This document shows positions 1 to 10,451 of a stretch of DNA of 64,000 nucleotides, one piece after another. How positions within the stretch are numbered: the first letter of the stretch is position 1; each line of letters starts with the position of its first letter. The stretch covers positions 1,637,546 to 1,701,545 of the forward strand of contig OW203769.1 of NCBI GenBank assembly GCA_934045905.1. Reading direction: 5' to 3'. The position numbers were made by a program, and so were the translations under genes. A model generated the notes under the pieces. That model had not been told where the DNA came from. It made no database searches and was given only the letters and a program-made list of their open reading frames with translations. The DNA is from Leuctra nigra (taxonomy: Eukaryota > Arthropoda > Insecta > Plecoptera > Leuctridae).

Positions 1-1645
1 GCGTACAAAAATATCGAACTTCTATTTACCACATTCAACATGTCGTTTACATATAATAAGTATAATAATGGACCTAAAATTGAACCTTGGGGTACGCCTG
101 ATTTGATAGGTTCAAGTTTGCTAAAAACTGTACCAAGTTTTACAGTCATAAATCTATTTGAAACATAATCGCGGAACCAATTAAGAACTGGACCTCTTAT
201 TCCCACCCTTTCCAAAGCACATATTAACTTTTCATGTAATAAGGTGTCAAAGGCTTTGGAAAAATCAATGAACACAGCCACAACACATAGATTCTTGTCC
301 AGTGCGCTGTAAATTACATCTGAAAAATCATTCAGAAGTTGGCCAGTGCTTTTTCCTTTTTGGAAACCATATTGCTTTGAACTAATCAAATTAAAGGTAT
401 TTAAATAATTCATAATCTGGTCAGCTACGTGCCGCTCCATTATTTTATCTATTGCTGGAAGGATTGCGATAGGACGATAGTTTTTGAAACATTTGTGATC
501 GCCACCCTTAAATATTGGTCGCAAAATTGATTGTTTAAGCAAAGTAGGTATGGTGGCAAACTGAAACGAGAGATTAATAAATTTTGAAATTACAGGGCAA
601 ATTTCATCTGCTACTAATTTTAAATCTTTAAACCTTATTTTGTCTATACCAGGACTTTTATTTGCGTCAAACGACACAATTATTTTATAAATCGATTCTG
701 GCGTGGCACGAATATAATACATTGAAGTATTAGTATTTGTTTCCTCCTTAGCAATGGTCCGAATGTTGCAATCATGTTTAATTGATTCAACTCCTTCCAC
801 AAATGTAGTTACAAACTCCTCGACAATTGTCACAGGCTCATAAACACCTCCCAAATGCTTGAAAATAACATCGTCAACTGATCGTTGCTGCTTTTTCCCT
901 ATTATTGTGTTTATTTCTTTCCAAGTTTTCTTAATATCAAATTTACATTGTTCAAAGCGGTTTCTATAGAAATCAAATTTAGCCTTGCAAAGTTTCTTGT
1001 TGATTGCATTTCTCTGTTCCCTATATTGTTTCCTATATTCTAAGTTAGATTTAGCACCTTTCCATCTTCTGAAAATAGCATCCCTTTTTTTAATGGCCAA
1101 CTTTAGTTCATTTGTCACCCATGGCTTCGCGCCTCTTTTCAGAGTTTCACCATTTGCAGACTGCATTTTAGTTACTTCAGCTTCGACATTTACCTTATTA
1201 AAATAGTTTTTCATTGCATCATACAAAACACATGGGTCATTAATATTTTTTAATTCATTCCAATTAATATTCTTCAAATCTTTTGTAACTTTTGTTTCAT
1301 TTAACATTTTAAGGGGCTCCTTTGCAAAAGATTTATTATTTTGCGCCAGATGCACATTTTTTATGCCTACAAGAATAATATAATGATCTGATATTTTTGA
1401 TTCCAAAATTGCTGAATTTAGTTCACACTGCCTTTCATTTACTCGCACATAAATGTGGTCAATACACGTATTTGAAAACAAACCTAATCTTTCTTCTACC
1501 CTGGTATCACCATAAATACACCTATTCATACCATAACTTGCCATAATGTTTTTGTATCTCTGTACATTTAAAGAGTTATCGTGCAGATCCAAATTAACAT
1601 CCCCTAAAAAAATAATCTGTTCTCTATCTTTCAGTTTCAGCATCT
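1..1645 (-). mobile_element. LINE-A, 3' part: endonuclease end and reverse transcriptase fragment
   Basis: This is a non-LTR retrotransposon of the Jockey/CR1 type, read on the minus strand and running off the window edge. From 1,645 downwards the translation gives the end of an endonuclease domain (GDVNLDL near 1,600), a linker, and then reverse transcriptase motifs: VAVFIDFSKAFDT near 250-295 and SGVPQGSILGPLLYLLYVND near 65-115. The window edge cuts at the point where the catalytic YADD box would follow. The endonuclease half that precedes residue GDVNLDL is missing here and is found at 6,025-6,195, so the element was split by insertion of LINE-B. The class is certain from the motifs; the exact clade is not. 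Confidence 0.85.
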
Positions 1646-1999
1646 TTATTTTGTTTGTTTACAAAAAAGGCGGCATTCAATGTTTAATCCTAGGATTACA
1701 TTGCTGTTCCATGCAAACCTCCTAACTATTAGTAATATTTCTATGACTATAATTTGAATATTTACAAAATAGAATATAATATATATTCAAAATATAATTT
1801 ACAATACAATTACAAGTAATGATAATATGATAATTCAGAAGATTGAAGAAGAAGGGTATGATGTCATATTTATATTGTATAATTTGCAGCTATCACAATA
1901 TCTATAATATTTCATGAGAAGAAAGAAAAAGAAACAAAGGAAAGACACAAAACAAACAGAAAGAGAAACAGAGGAAACAGACGAACAGAGGAAGAGTGT

Positions 2000-4850
2000 T
2001 CATTCAATCTTCGGAATTTTTTTCTTCTCACTCATCTTGAGGAATCTTGGGAAACTTTTTACTCCCAAACTTTTTACTTCTTCAGGTAAACTGTTATACA
2101 ACATTGCAGCGGTGTACGTGAACGATGACTTGAATTTGGATGTACGATGCCTCATCAAGTGAAGCTTGGTGTTTCCTCTCACTGCAACGGAATGGATGTC
2201 CTTCCTCTGTACAAGCTTTTGTCGTATGTACTCGGGCTTGTCCGTACACATCGCCTTATGAACAAGGTTGAGAGTATGCAGTCTACGGCGTTCGGACATC
2301 TTCAGCCATCCGGCCTTCTCGATGAATTTAGTGACGTGATCTTGACGTCTGAGACCGTAAATGAATCGTACACATTGATTTTGGATGCGTTGCACGATCA
2401 TGGAATTCTTTGCTGAGAGGTTCGGACCATACACCACATCGCAATAGTTAAGACTCGAAAGTACAAGGGCATCAGCGAGAATTATTTTTGCGGAGATGGG
2501 TAAAACATTCTTGAATCTGGATAGAGTTTTCAGCTTAACTATTGATTTTCTTTTTAGATGAGTGACATGGCTATCGAAGGTCAAACCATTGTCTATTTGA
2601 AGGCCCAAATTTCTTGCTTCATCAGAGAGCGGCAAAGAGCAGGTATCCATTTGGATGTCAAAATCCTGCAATAACACATTTTCTCTCTGCTTCTTGGTTC
2701 CAAGTAAAAGTGTTACCGTTTTAGATGTATTTAAAACGAGTGCTTGCTCTTTAGACCACTTTACTACTGTGGCAAGCGCAGAGTTCATCAAATCACATGC
2801 TGCTCTTGAGTCTTCTGGCTTGAATGAGATGTAGAGTTGGGTGTCGTCAGCAAATTGATGCAACTTGCACTCACTCACTAAGCTTGGGAGTTCAGCCGTG
2901 AATAGTATGAACAACAGTGGCCCAAGTAAAGATCGTTGTGGAACCCCTGATGTGATGGTGAGGGGATTTGAGATGAGTGTTTCGTTTTTGCGCTGAATTT
3001 CCACTCGCTGTTGCCTGCTGCTAAGGTAGCTGCGGAACCAGTCCACTGCGCTGTCGTGTAGATGGTTTCCCCTGAGTTTTGCCAGGAGCAGATCGTGGTT
3101 CAGCGTGTCAAAGGCCTTACTGTAGTCCAGGAGAACAAGGCATGTAACCTCCGCCCTATCAATAGCTCTGATAGCGTCGTCAGTGATGTTCAGTAGTGCT
3201 GTAGTGGTGCTTCTGTTCTTCCGGAAGCCAGACTGCGCATCAGGTAAGGCATTAGTGCTCTCAAGGAAGTCCGCGAGTTGTGTACACACCACCTTCTCCA
3301 ATATTTTTGACATCGTAGGCAGTATGGTAATTGGTCGTAGATCTTTGAGAATTTTCGGGTGCTTGAGTTTAGGAAGAGGTCGCACTAACCCTTCCTTCCA
3401 GAGAGATGGTACTATCCCTTTAGTTAATGATTGGTTTACTATATCTGTTAGAGTAGTTGCACAGTGCGGTAAGCAGAGTTTCAGCATTTTTAGGGATATG
3501 CCATCAGCCCCAATGGCGTTCGATTTAATTCTACCAATAATGCCCAAAATATCAGAAGTACTTATTTCTGAGAGCTTGAACTCTATAGAAGTATTGCTTG
3601 ATGCTTTTAAGGTCCATGCGTTAATAGTTTCCTTAAGCACGTCCAAGTTACCCGCTGCTTGAATGAAATGCTGGTTTATGGTATCAGGACTGCCCAGCTC
3701 TTCTGGTATATCTGCTCTTTCTTTATTCTTACTGTGAATGTCCCAACGTTTGAGGTTCTTCCAGAAAATCTCGGGTGTATGTCTGCTTGAGGTGAGGTTA
3801 CTAACGATATAAGATCTCTTCTCTCTCCTTATCATACCATTTAAATAGTTGCGTATTTCAGTATATACAGTCCAGTTTTGACTACTTTTTTGCTTCTTAT
3901 ATTTCTTCAGTGCGCGATTTTTTAGCTGTATAGCTTCTTGAATGGCCTCCGTTAACCAAGGAGAGCTTACTTTCCTAGTTGAGATTGTTTTCTGTGGAGC
4001 GAATCTATCGGCGACATCTAATATATTTGCAGTGAGCTGCTGCACCTTAGCCTCAATGTCAGTTCCATCTTGGATATTTTCCCATCGTAAACCTCCAGCA
4101 TACGTATTTAGCTCATCTGTGTTTATATTAGCATAGTTTAGAAATGTCAACGTTCGCTCCACTCTTTTGGGTGTGCAGTATTTGAGAGTGCATACTGTCA
4201 TGTTATGGTCAGTTATACTTAAGCCTCTGTCGTCACACAAGAGGGTGGTGTTTACGACCTCAGTTGATATAATAGGATCTGTGTCTCTGATGTACATGTG
4301 ATCAATGAGGGTGGCGCTGTTACTTGTGACACGGGTGGGCTCTACTACTACTTGCTCCAGGTTATTTTATTCAGATACTTGATGAGATACTTGGTCCCAG
4401 GCGATGTCTTGTCAAGAAAGTTAATGTTAATATCACCCATAAAAATAATATTCTCCACGGTAGGCTCAAGCACCGCCAACGCTTCATCAAGCGAGCTGAT
4501 TTTACTGTAATTAAGGCTTGGAGGTCTGTACCCGACGCCAACAGCGATTTTTCTCCTCTTAATCTGGACTTTAATCCAAAGCTGTTCGAACTCGGCGCAA
4601 GCATCATCAACTGAGGTATTGTTGAGTTCCACAGGAGTGTATCTGAGTGACTTCTTGATGTAAAGTAAAATACCGCCACCTCGCGATTTCCTATCTTTCC
4701 TAAGAAAGAAGTATCCTGGGATATCGACGTTTTCATCTAATGTATCTGATGTTAGCCAAGTTTCACTCACGCCTATGACGTCATAATCACTGTCTAGGAA
4801 TAGGTCCCTGAATTCGTTAAACCCACTTTCTATGGAACGGACATTGATAC
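2000..4850 (-). pseudogene. LINE-B ORF2: endonuclease plus reverse transcriptase, frameshifted
   Basis: The endonuclease section (4,850-4,348) includes VSETWLTSD, a GVGYRPP motif and the MGDININFLD motif typical of AP-like LINE endonucleases. The second frame (4,297-2,000, 765 codons) continues with SITDHN (end of the endonuclease), ADGISLKML, LLDYSKAFDTLNHDLL, SGVPQRSLLGPLLFILF and the catalytic box QFADDTQLY, followed by a long thumb and C-terminal region. The endonuclease and RT frames are out of register near 4,360 (an A-rich run), where a one-base indel would reconnect them. The RT motif GVPQGS reads GVPQRS, a non-consensus change. The protein copies LINE RNA into DNA at the target site; this copy is broken. 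Confidence 0.85.
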
Positions 4851-4908
4851 CAGCAATCTTCAGGTGGCGTCCTGACGTGGGTGCTGTTATGCTGGTGTCC
4901 AGTCGCTG

Positions 4909-6021
4909 TCATTTGTTCCTATTGGCTGGGACCTCCTTTATACGAGTTGATTTTCTCACCTGTCTAACCGGTGGCTCAGCGATCTGGTTCTGGCTTGACA
5001 TAGCCACTGGGGGTACAGTGGTCCGCCTAGACCTCCTTAGTGGAACATCAGCTTTATCGACATCTTCAGATGGAACAGCGACATGGGACAGCGATGGAAC
5101 AGCGACATCATCTTCAGATGGAACAGCGACATGGGACAGCGATGGAACAGCGACATCATCTTCAGATGGAACAGCGACATGGGACAGCGATGGAACAGCG
5201 ACATCATCTTCAGAAGGAACAGCGACATATTCTTCAGAAGGAACAGCGACATGGAACAGCGATGGAACAGCGACATGGAACAGCGATGGGACAGCGACAT
5301 CATCTTCAGATGGAACCGCGACATGGGACAGCGATGGAACAGCTACATCATCTTCAGATGGAACAGCGACATCATCTTCAGAAGGAACAGCTACATGGAA
5401 CCTATCTGTTCTCGCTGGTGTTGTGACTGATGTTGTGTTGCTGTGGCGCCTGCGCGCTGCGGGTTTCGTAGCTCGGCGTCGTGTTCTTCTGCTCGATGAC
5501 ACTTGGCACGCACGTGGCGGCCGCGTGGTGGCTGGACAGTCAGCTGCTCGGGACTCGGCTGGGCTGCTGGAGGCGTGGCGGGTGGTCTCGACGGCGTCCT
5601 CGGCATGCCCGGCGGTCGGCCGGCGAGCTGGTGCTTGAGGGCGGGGTGGAGCGGGGGGAGAAGCAGGGGGCACGATGACGTTGGCGATGGTGTTTAGGAG
5701 GGTGGCTCTTCCTTCACGATTGAGGTGTAAACCATAAGGGGTGAAATCACGTCTTTGAAAAACGGACATGTCGAGAATCGAAACATTTTCATAGAATTCG
5801 GCGAGTTTTGCTAACTGATCATTTGTCGTCCTGATTAATTTATTAACTATTGAATGGTGCTTATTGAATCTAAGAGGTATAGTCGCTACTGTGATATTGG
5901 TGAGAGGAAGTATAGATAGTGTTGTTGCTACATGATGAACTATTGTTTTCGTTGTACTGATGTCAGACCCCTTGGTAATTGCATCGCTGCCTGCCATGAT
6001 GATTATATGATCTTGATACAT
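4909..6021 (-). CDS. LINE-B ORF1 with SGNH-hydrolase-like segment and octapeptide repeats
   Basis: The 370-codon frame starts near the element's 5' end and may be truncated at the N terminus. Its first ~120 residues carry an SGNH/GDSL-esterase-like pattern: an IIIMAGSDAI block near the start and a FTPYGLHLNREG block near residue 92. Several CR1-like and related insect LINEs have an esterase-like domain in ORF1, so this fits. Next comes a Pro/Ala-rich basic stretch (about residues 118-200), then about 14 octapeptides of the type VAVPSEDD/VAVPSLSH, and a short basic end. Role: RNA binding or particle formation is usual for ORF1, but what the esterase-like part does is not known. An overlapping plus-strand frame over the repeat is a mirror product and was not called. 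Confidence 0.6.
   Translation of the reverse strand: MYQDHIIIMAGSDAITKGSDISTTKTIVHHVATTLSILPLTNITVATIPLRFNKHHSIVNKLIRTTNDQLAKLAEFYENVSILDMSVFQRRDFTPYGLHLNREGRATLLNTIANVIVPPASPPAPPRPQAPARRPTAGHAEDAVETTRHASSSPAESRAADCPATTRPPRACQVSSSRRTRRRATKPAARRRHSNTTSVTTPARTDRFHVAVPSEDDVAVPSEDDVAVPSLSHVAVPSEDDVAVPSLFHVAVPSLFHVAVPSEEYVAVPSEDDVAVPSLSHVAVPSEDDVAVPSLSHVAVPSEDDVAVPSLSHVAVPSEDVDKADVPLRRSRRTTVPPVAMSSQNQIAEPPVRQVRKSTRIKEVPANRNK
5056..5405. repeat. 24-bp tandem repeat inside LINE-B ORF1
   Basis: Units of 24 bp alternate between a form with gatggaacagcgacatcat and a form with gatggaacagcgacatggg, repeated about 14 times with few substitutions. Because 24 is a multiple of three, the array keeps the ORF1 frame and also stays open in other frames on both strands. 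Confidence 0.9.
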
Positions 6022-6024
6022 ATG

Positions 6025-6195
6025 ATCTTGTTAAGTGTTTGATACAACACTTAACAAAACATCAATTTCCTCCAAGAAGTTACACATAAGGTCACTATTT
6101 GGTGGCCTGTACAAAGCAATTAACTTCGTTCTGCATCCATTTAACATAAATTTACCCATTATACATTCACAACATCTCAAATTACTTATATCCAA
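6025..6195 (-). mobile_element. LINE-A, 5' part: endonuclease fragment
   Basis: On the minus strand this reads CRTKLIALYRPPNSDL followed by NFLEEIDVLLS, the middle of a LINE endonuclease. It is the part missing in front of the GDVNLDL block at about 1,600. The fragment begins abruptly near 6,195 inside the gag frame of the LTR element, consistent with a 5'-truncated LINE insertion. Confidence 0.7.
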
Positions 6196-6632
6196 TTACT
6201 TATTCCTAGAACCAACCGATCACGTATCAGGCTTTCTTCTTGGTCGCAGAATTCACAAGATTTCGCAGCTTTCTTTAGCTCCGTTGCAAATAAGTCAAAA
6301 GATTGTCTTTCTTTTTGCATAATTTTGAAAAATGTATAACGTTCAAAAACTACATTTTTACGTGGCGTGCAATATGCTTCAAACTTTTCTAGTACGTTGG
6401 CGATGTTATTTCGCTCGGATTCCGTCGCAAAAGTAAACGTATTATACGCCTGTAGCGCGTCTTCCCCGATTAGACTAAGTAAAACAGCAACTTGAACGTC
6501 TTGCGACTCCTTGTCTGTCTTGGTAGCTTTTGAATATATCTGGAACTTCTGCTTCCACCTCTGCCAATTGTCTGAAACATTTCCTTCCAGAGAGAGTTCG
6601 GGCGGCGGCTTATGATGTGCACTCGTAGCCAT
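6186..6632 (-). pseudogene. Gypsy-type LTR retrotransposon gag, truncated
   Basis: The frame opens with ATG at 6,632 and reads about 148 residues. It contains the pattern of insect Gypsy-type Gag N-terminal regions: a GNVSDNWQRWKQKFQIY block near residue 18, LLSLIGEDALQAYNTFTF near residue 51, and a CDQEESLIRDRLVLGI block near the end. The frame breaks where LINE-A enters at about 6,195, so the capsid end, pol and the second LTR are absent from the window. It is preceded by a candidate primer-binding site and an LTR. Confidence 0.75.
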
Positions 6633-6743
6633 TTTCTTCTAGGCTAGAACGTACTTACTGCGTCGCAAAAACGATTCACGTTTTTCGTCAGTTTTCTTAT
6701 AACTTGACTGATTCACGGCTATTCACTTTCACTGCCGACACCA

Positions 6744-6910
6744 TGTTATGTTCTGTTCTTACTTAGGTAAGATTAAGGACGTAATTAAGTACACTTAGTA
6801 ATTAATCTTAAGTTTCTTTATTAGCCATGAACACAGTATGTAAACAGAGACGTCGCCCTCTTGGAACTAGGTTACTAGATCAGTGTTGCCAATCCAAGCA
6901 TATTGTAACA
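6744..6910 (-). repeat. 5' LTR (167 bp) of the Gypsy-type element
   Basis: On the minus strand the segment begins TGTTACAATA and ends ACATAACA, so it has the TG...CA ends of an LTR. It is followed directly by TGGTGTCGGCAGTGAAAG (6,743-6,726), a plausible tRNA primer-binding site, and then by the gag start at 6,632. The partner LTR would lie beyond position 1. Confidence 0.65.
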
Positions 6911-7019
6911 GGTTCTTCAATATGCTACAAATGCATCATGCAGTAGTGACATTATCTCTTTCTCTGTGATCAAAAGCTACAAATGGTTTTAAAATAAGCC
7001 TTCGATGTCAATAGCCCTT

Positions 7020-7250
7020 GAATGTCTTGCCCTAATTGGAGAAATGTTAGTGAACTCTGACAATGCCCGGACCTGGGTTCGAGCCCCGGTTCGGTCGGAT
7101 ATTTTTCACAACGCACATCCCTTCCTAACATCCTGACTCCATGGATGATTTCCACTGAAACCTCAATTCTCATCGAAAGTGCAATGAGACATGGTGACAG
7201 CATCGTCATCGGAGGGATGACGGTTCGCAGCGAGCATGCTCTCTTCATTA
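7020..7250 (+). repeat. SINE-like segment with tRNA B-box
   Basis: A B-box-like sequence, gggttcgagcccc, occurs near 7,073-7,087 in a context resembling a tRNA T-arm, with an A-box-like stretch about 40 bases upstream. No full cloverleaf can be drawn. It precedes LINE-C directly. This is a weak call from one promoter box. Confidence 0.3.
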
Positions 7251-7279
7251 ATCAATTCTTAACTCAAATCAATTTGTCA

Positions 7280-8633
7280 GGTTTATTCCTGATATAAAGC
7301 GGTTTATTAAGAGGAAAAAGGCACTTAAGGGCTCTGGATTCCTTCTGACGGAATACCTTACCCGAACAAGACACGACCTTCTACTCACCACGCAGAAAAT
7401 AATAGGCCCAACAAACTGCTGTACGCAGGATGGGGCAATCATCGCAATCGTCAAAGGTAAGATGTCGAATTACCACTTCAAACGACTTAATTGCCCTCAA
7501 AGCCCTCAAATCTCTTGCCAATGAAGAAGAAACTGATGAAGAACCTGCACTCACAAAATGAAGAGGCTCCCCGATATTCTCATTTAACTAGGACTAACCT
7601 CAGGGCTTAAATCTAGAATAGACTAGCCCATTGGTACCTAATTGCGTAAATTTTTACCTTATAATTTGCTTTTAGTAACACAATAGTCATAAAACTAGAT
7701 TTAAATTTATATAACAATTCCAATTATAGTTTAGACTCTCTATTTTAATCTCTCCCCCAAACAACCTTTATCTGCCAGTCTACTAGAGAACTCCAATTTA
7801 CCTACAAAACATGTCATGGTATAAAAATATTTCATCTAAATATTCGGGGTATAAATTCTTATTATTTCGACGAACTAACAGCTCTTTTGCAAGATATTTG
7901 CATGCCTTTTGACATAATAATTCTCACTGAAACACAGCTTAAATCTAATACAACTCAATTTGCTCTCAACGTACAGCTTTGCTAATAAATCAACAATACT
8001 CACGATGGCATATCAATACTTATCAAAAATGAAACTTTTGACTCGACCAGTGTTAAAGAAAATTACTCTTCCACTCAGGCCCATGTGGGCCAAATGTATG
8101 CATCCAGCAACTGAACATCCTTCAATATCTTGTCGATTTACTGATCTCCATCCGGCAATGTGAAATCATTCGTCTTTGAATTAAGCAACAACAGTAAAAT
8201 GATGCGACACGACTTCAATGTCAACATTGGAGAATTCTGCAATCTCATTGGAATACCTAAACGTATTGAATGCGAATGGCTTTACATGTTGCATAAATTA
8301 ACCAACACGTATTTCTCCCACAACTAGTACTTGCATTGACCATATCTTTATAAAATCTCGCGCAAATAATCATATTAAATTCAAATGTTGTGTACTACAA
8401 ACCAATATCACCGATCACTGTGCAACATGCAAAGGTTGGTACAATAACGATGCTATAGATTCATCTAAAGCGAATGATTATCTTGTGGAAATTAAAAATA
8501 TCAATTATGACATGCTCAAGCTTAATCTAGAAAAACAGGATTGGGAAAACATATTGCGAGAAGATAATCCTAACAATGCTGTCGATATCTTTGTTAAAAC
8601 GCTTACTAAACTTACTGATGCCTGTATAACATA
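7280..8633 (+). mobile_element. LINE-C, 5' part: ORF1 end and endonuclease
   Basis: About 7,290-7,470 translates to GFLLTEYLTRTRHDLLLTTQ and later DGAIIAIVKGK, matching the C-terminal domain of LINE ORF1 proteins (the Baculo_FP-like fold with its LT..R..LL helix). The endonuclease follows from about 7,855: FDIIILTETQLKSNTTQF near 7,907-7,960, then, after damaged sequence, TCIDHIFIKSRANN near 8,328-8,370 and ITDHC near 8,408. The reading frame stops at 8,633, where H1 copy 1 begins, and resumes at 10,452. There are several stops and indels, so the element is dead. Confidence 0.75.
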
Positions 8634-10451
8634 TCCCCATAAAAAACACTCCGTGTAAAAATACCAGCCAAGTCTCTTCAACTTAAAAAAAAATAATGAC
8701 ATCTAAAAATTCTGCACTGAAAAGTAGTGATATCAAAAAAATAGCAAAGTCAAAACTTTATTTGAAAATCAAAAAATACTTGGCGCATCGTGTACATAAA
8801 TAGCTTGGAAGTATAAGCCAATTATAAATTATACATGAAATATACATATACATAGTATACCTATAATGCCCTAAAAAAAACGATGCGCCAAGTATTTTTT
8901 GATTTTCAAATAAAGTTTTGACTTGGCTAATTTTTTGATATCACTACTTTTCAGTGTAGAATTTTTAGATTTCATTATTTTTTTTTAAGTTGAAGAGACT
9001 TGGCTGGTATTTTTACACGGAGTGTTTTTTTATGGGGATATAACTACTTTTTTTAGTTTATTCTTACAACTACGTGTGACACATATCACATGAACAATTA
9101 CTAAATCCTTTAAAAAAAATTACCCTTTACAATTTGGTTATTCTCATGAAAAAAACAAAGGTTTCATTCCAATCGGTCAACCCAGTTCCGAGATATGGCA
9201 ACACGTCGGTTTTCAAAATGGCCGCTGAACTTTCTGCACTGCCACATAGAATTTATAGCTATAAATGATGTGTATCATTTTTAGCTTTCTGAATATGTAT
9301 TTATTGTATAGGAGGGGATTATAATGATTTATAAATTTGAATGACGTCATTTCCGGCCTCATAAATAGGAAAATTCTAGTTTGACTGTTCCTATTCCATA
9401 GAGATGGCCTTCCGAATCGTTTGGCACTAGTTTCATACCGATCTGTCAACCAGTTTTCGAGATATTACGTTTCTTCCGATTTCAAAATGGCTGCTGAAAT
9501 CACTGAGCTCTTGAATTATAATTTAAACATGATTACATTTTATTATAAGCAGTCTCAAATAGTATATTTATTGCATCAAAATGTAAATTTGTGCGATTTT
9601 TAAAATGTGTGACGTCATTTCCGGTTTCAGTATGGGGAAACTGCAAATATTATTGATGATAATACTTAAAGTTGACCGTCTAAATTGCTTAGCGTTGGTT
9701 TCGTTTAAATCTATTAAGACGTTTTTAAGATATGATGTCATTTCTGGTTTCAAAATGGCGGCTTCCGGTTGGTTTTATATCAAGTCAAATAAAATCACAA
9801 AAGAACTTACGTTACATAAATATCAAAATAATTGGATCAAATTTGTTGCCGAAATGCCAATCGATGAATTAAATTTCATGACGTCATTTCCGGTTTCGTT
9901 AACATAAATTTTAGTCTGTTGCTATTGATAATCCATATAGATGACCGTCCGAATAGTTTGGCGCTATTTTCGTTCCAATCGGTCCAGCCGTTGTTGAGAT
10001 ATGACGTCACTTCCGGTTTCAAAATGGCGGCACAAAAAATGCATGGGGTGAAGGTTAAATCAGACGCCAAAAGTGCACACGTGGTAAAAATGTGAGATCA
10101 ATCGGTTAAGCCGTTTAGGCTGTGGCCTGTTTACCGGATTTGAATTCCAGGAGACTACTACTACTACTACTATGATTATTACTGATTAAAACCGCCCTAA
10201 AGCACTGTTTTCACGGCCCTTTAGCGTGCAAAGGGCGTAACCTATTGTTCCCAAATTTGGTATATGTTGTAGGGTGGGCCATAGCTCGAAATTAAGATAT
10301 ATCGCAACAGTGTGAGATTTCCCAATTTTAAGATCCAGTAGGCCTAAAATGCCACTTTGATGCTTACAGTAAAAGTGGGTTTGCTCCAGCCTCTATATGA
10401 GAGTGTGCGCGCCGTACGACTTGGCTGGCGTGGAGCGACCGCTCCACTAGA
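8634..10451 (+). mobile_element. H1 copy 1: non-autonomous Helitron-like element in LINE-C
   Basis: The family has three parts. First, a long hairpin: arms 8,634-8,790 and 8,881-9,039 are inverted repeats of about 157 bp that begin TCCCCATAAAAAACACTCCG and meet at the motif acttggcgcatcg. Second, a tail of degenerate modules, each with an 'aatcggtccagccgtt' stretch followed by tgacgtca and ttccgg (CRE cores at 9,342, 9,610, 9,879 and 10,002). Third, a 3' end with the small stem ggagcg-ac-cgctcc followed by actag. A 5' TC, a 3' stem and a terminal CTAG with insertion between A and T are classic Helitron hallmarks. No Rep/helicase is present. The host LINE-C frame continues in register across the site. 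Confidence 0.7.

Larger units (their letters stand above)
1646..6040 (-). mobile_element. LINE-B, near full-length non-LTR retrotransposon inserted into LINE-A
   Basis: The minus strand holds an ORF1-like frame (4,909-6,021), an endonuclease region (about 4,348-4,850) and a long reverse transcriptase frame (2,000-4,297), followed by an AT-rich 3' untranslated tail down to about 1,646 that ends in an A-rich stretch. The two halves of LINE-A flank it on both sides in matching order, which defines its limits. A short palindromic stretch (about 6,032-6,057) lies at its 5' junction. It is damaged by at least one frameshift in ORF2, so this copy is probably not active. Confidence 0.8.

Noticed and set aside
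4832..5638. Plus-strand 268-codon Thr/Ser-rich frame
   Set aside because: It is antisense to LINE-B ORF1 and exists only because the 24-bp repeat is open in many frames.
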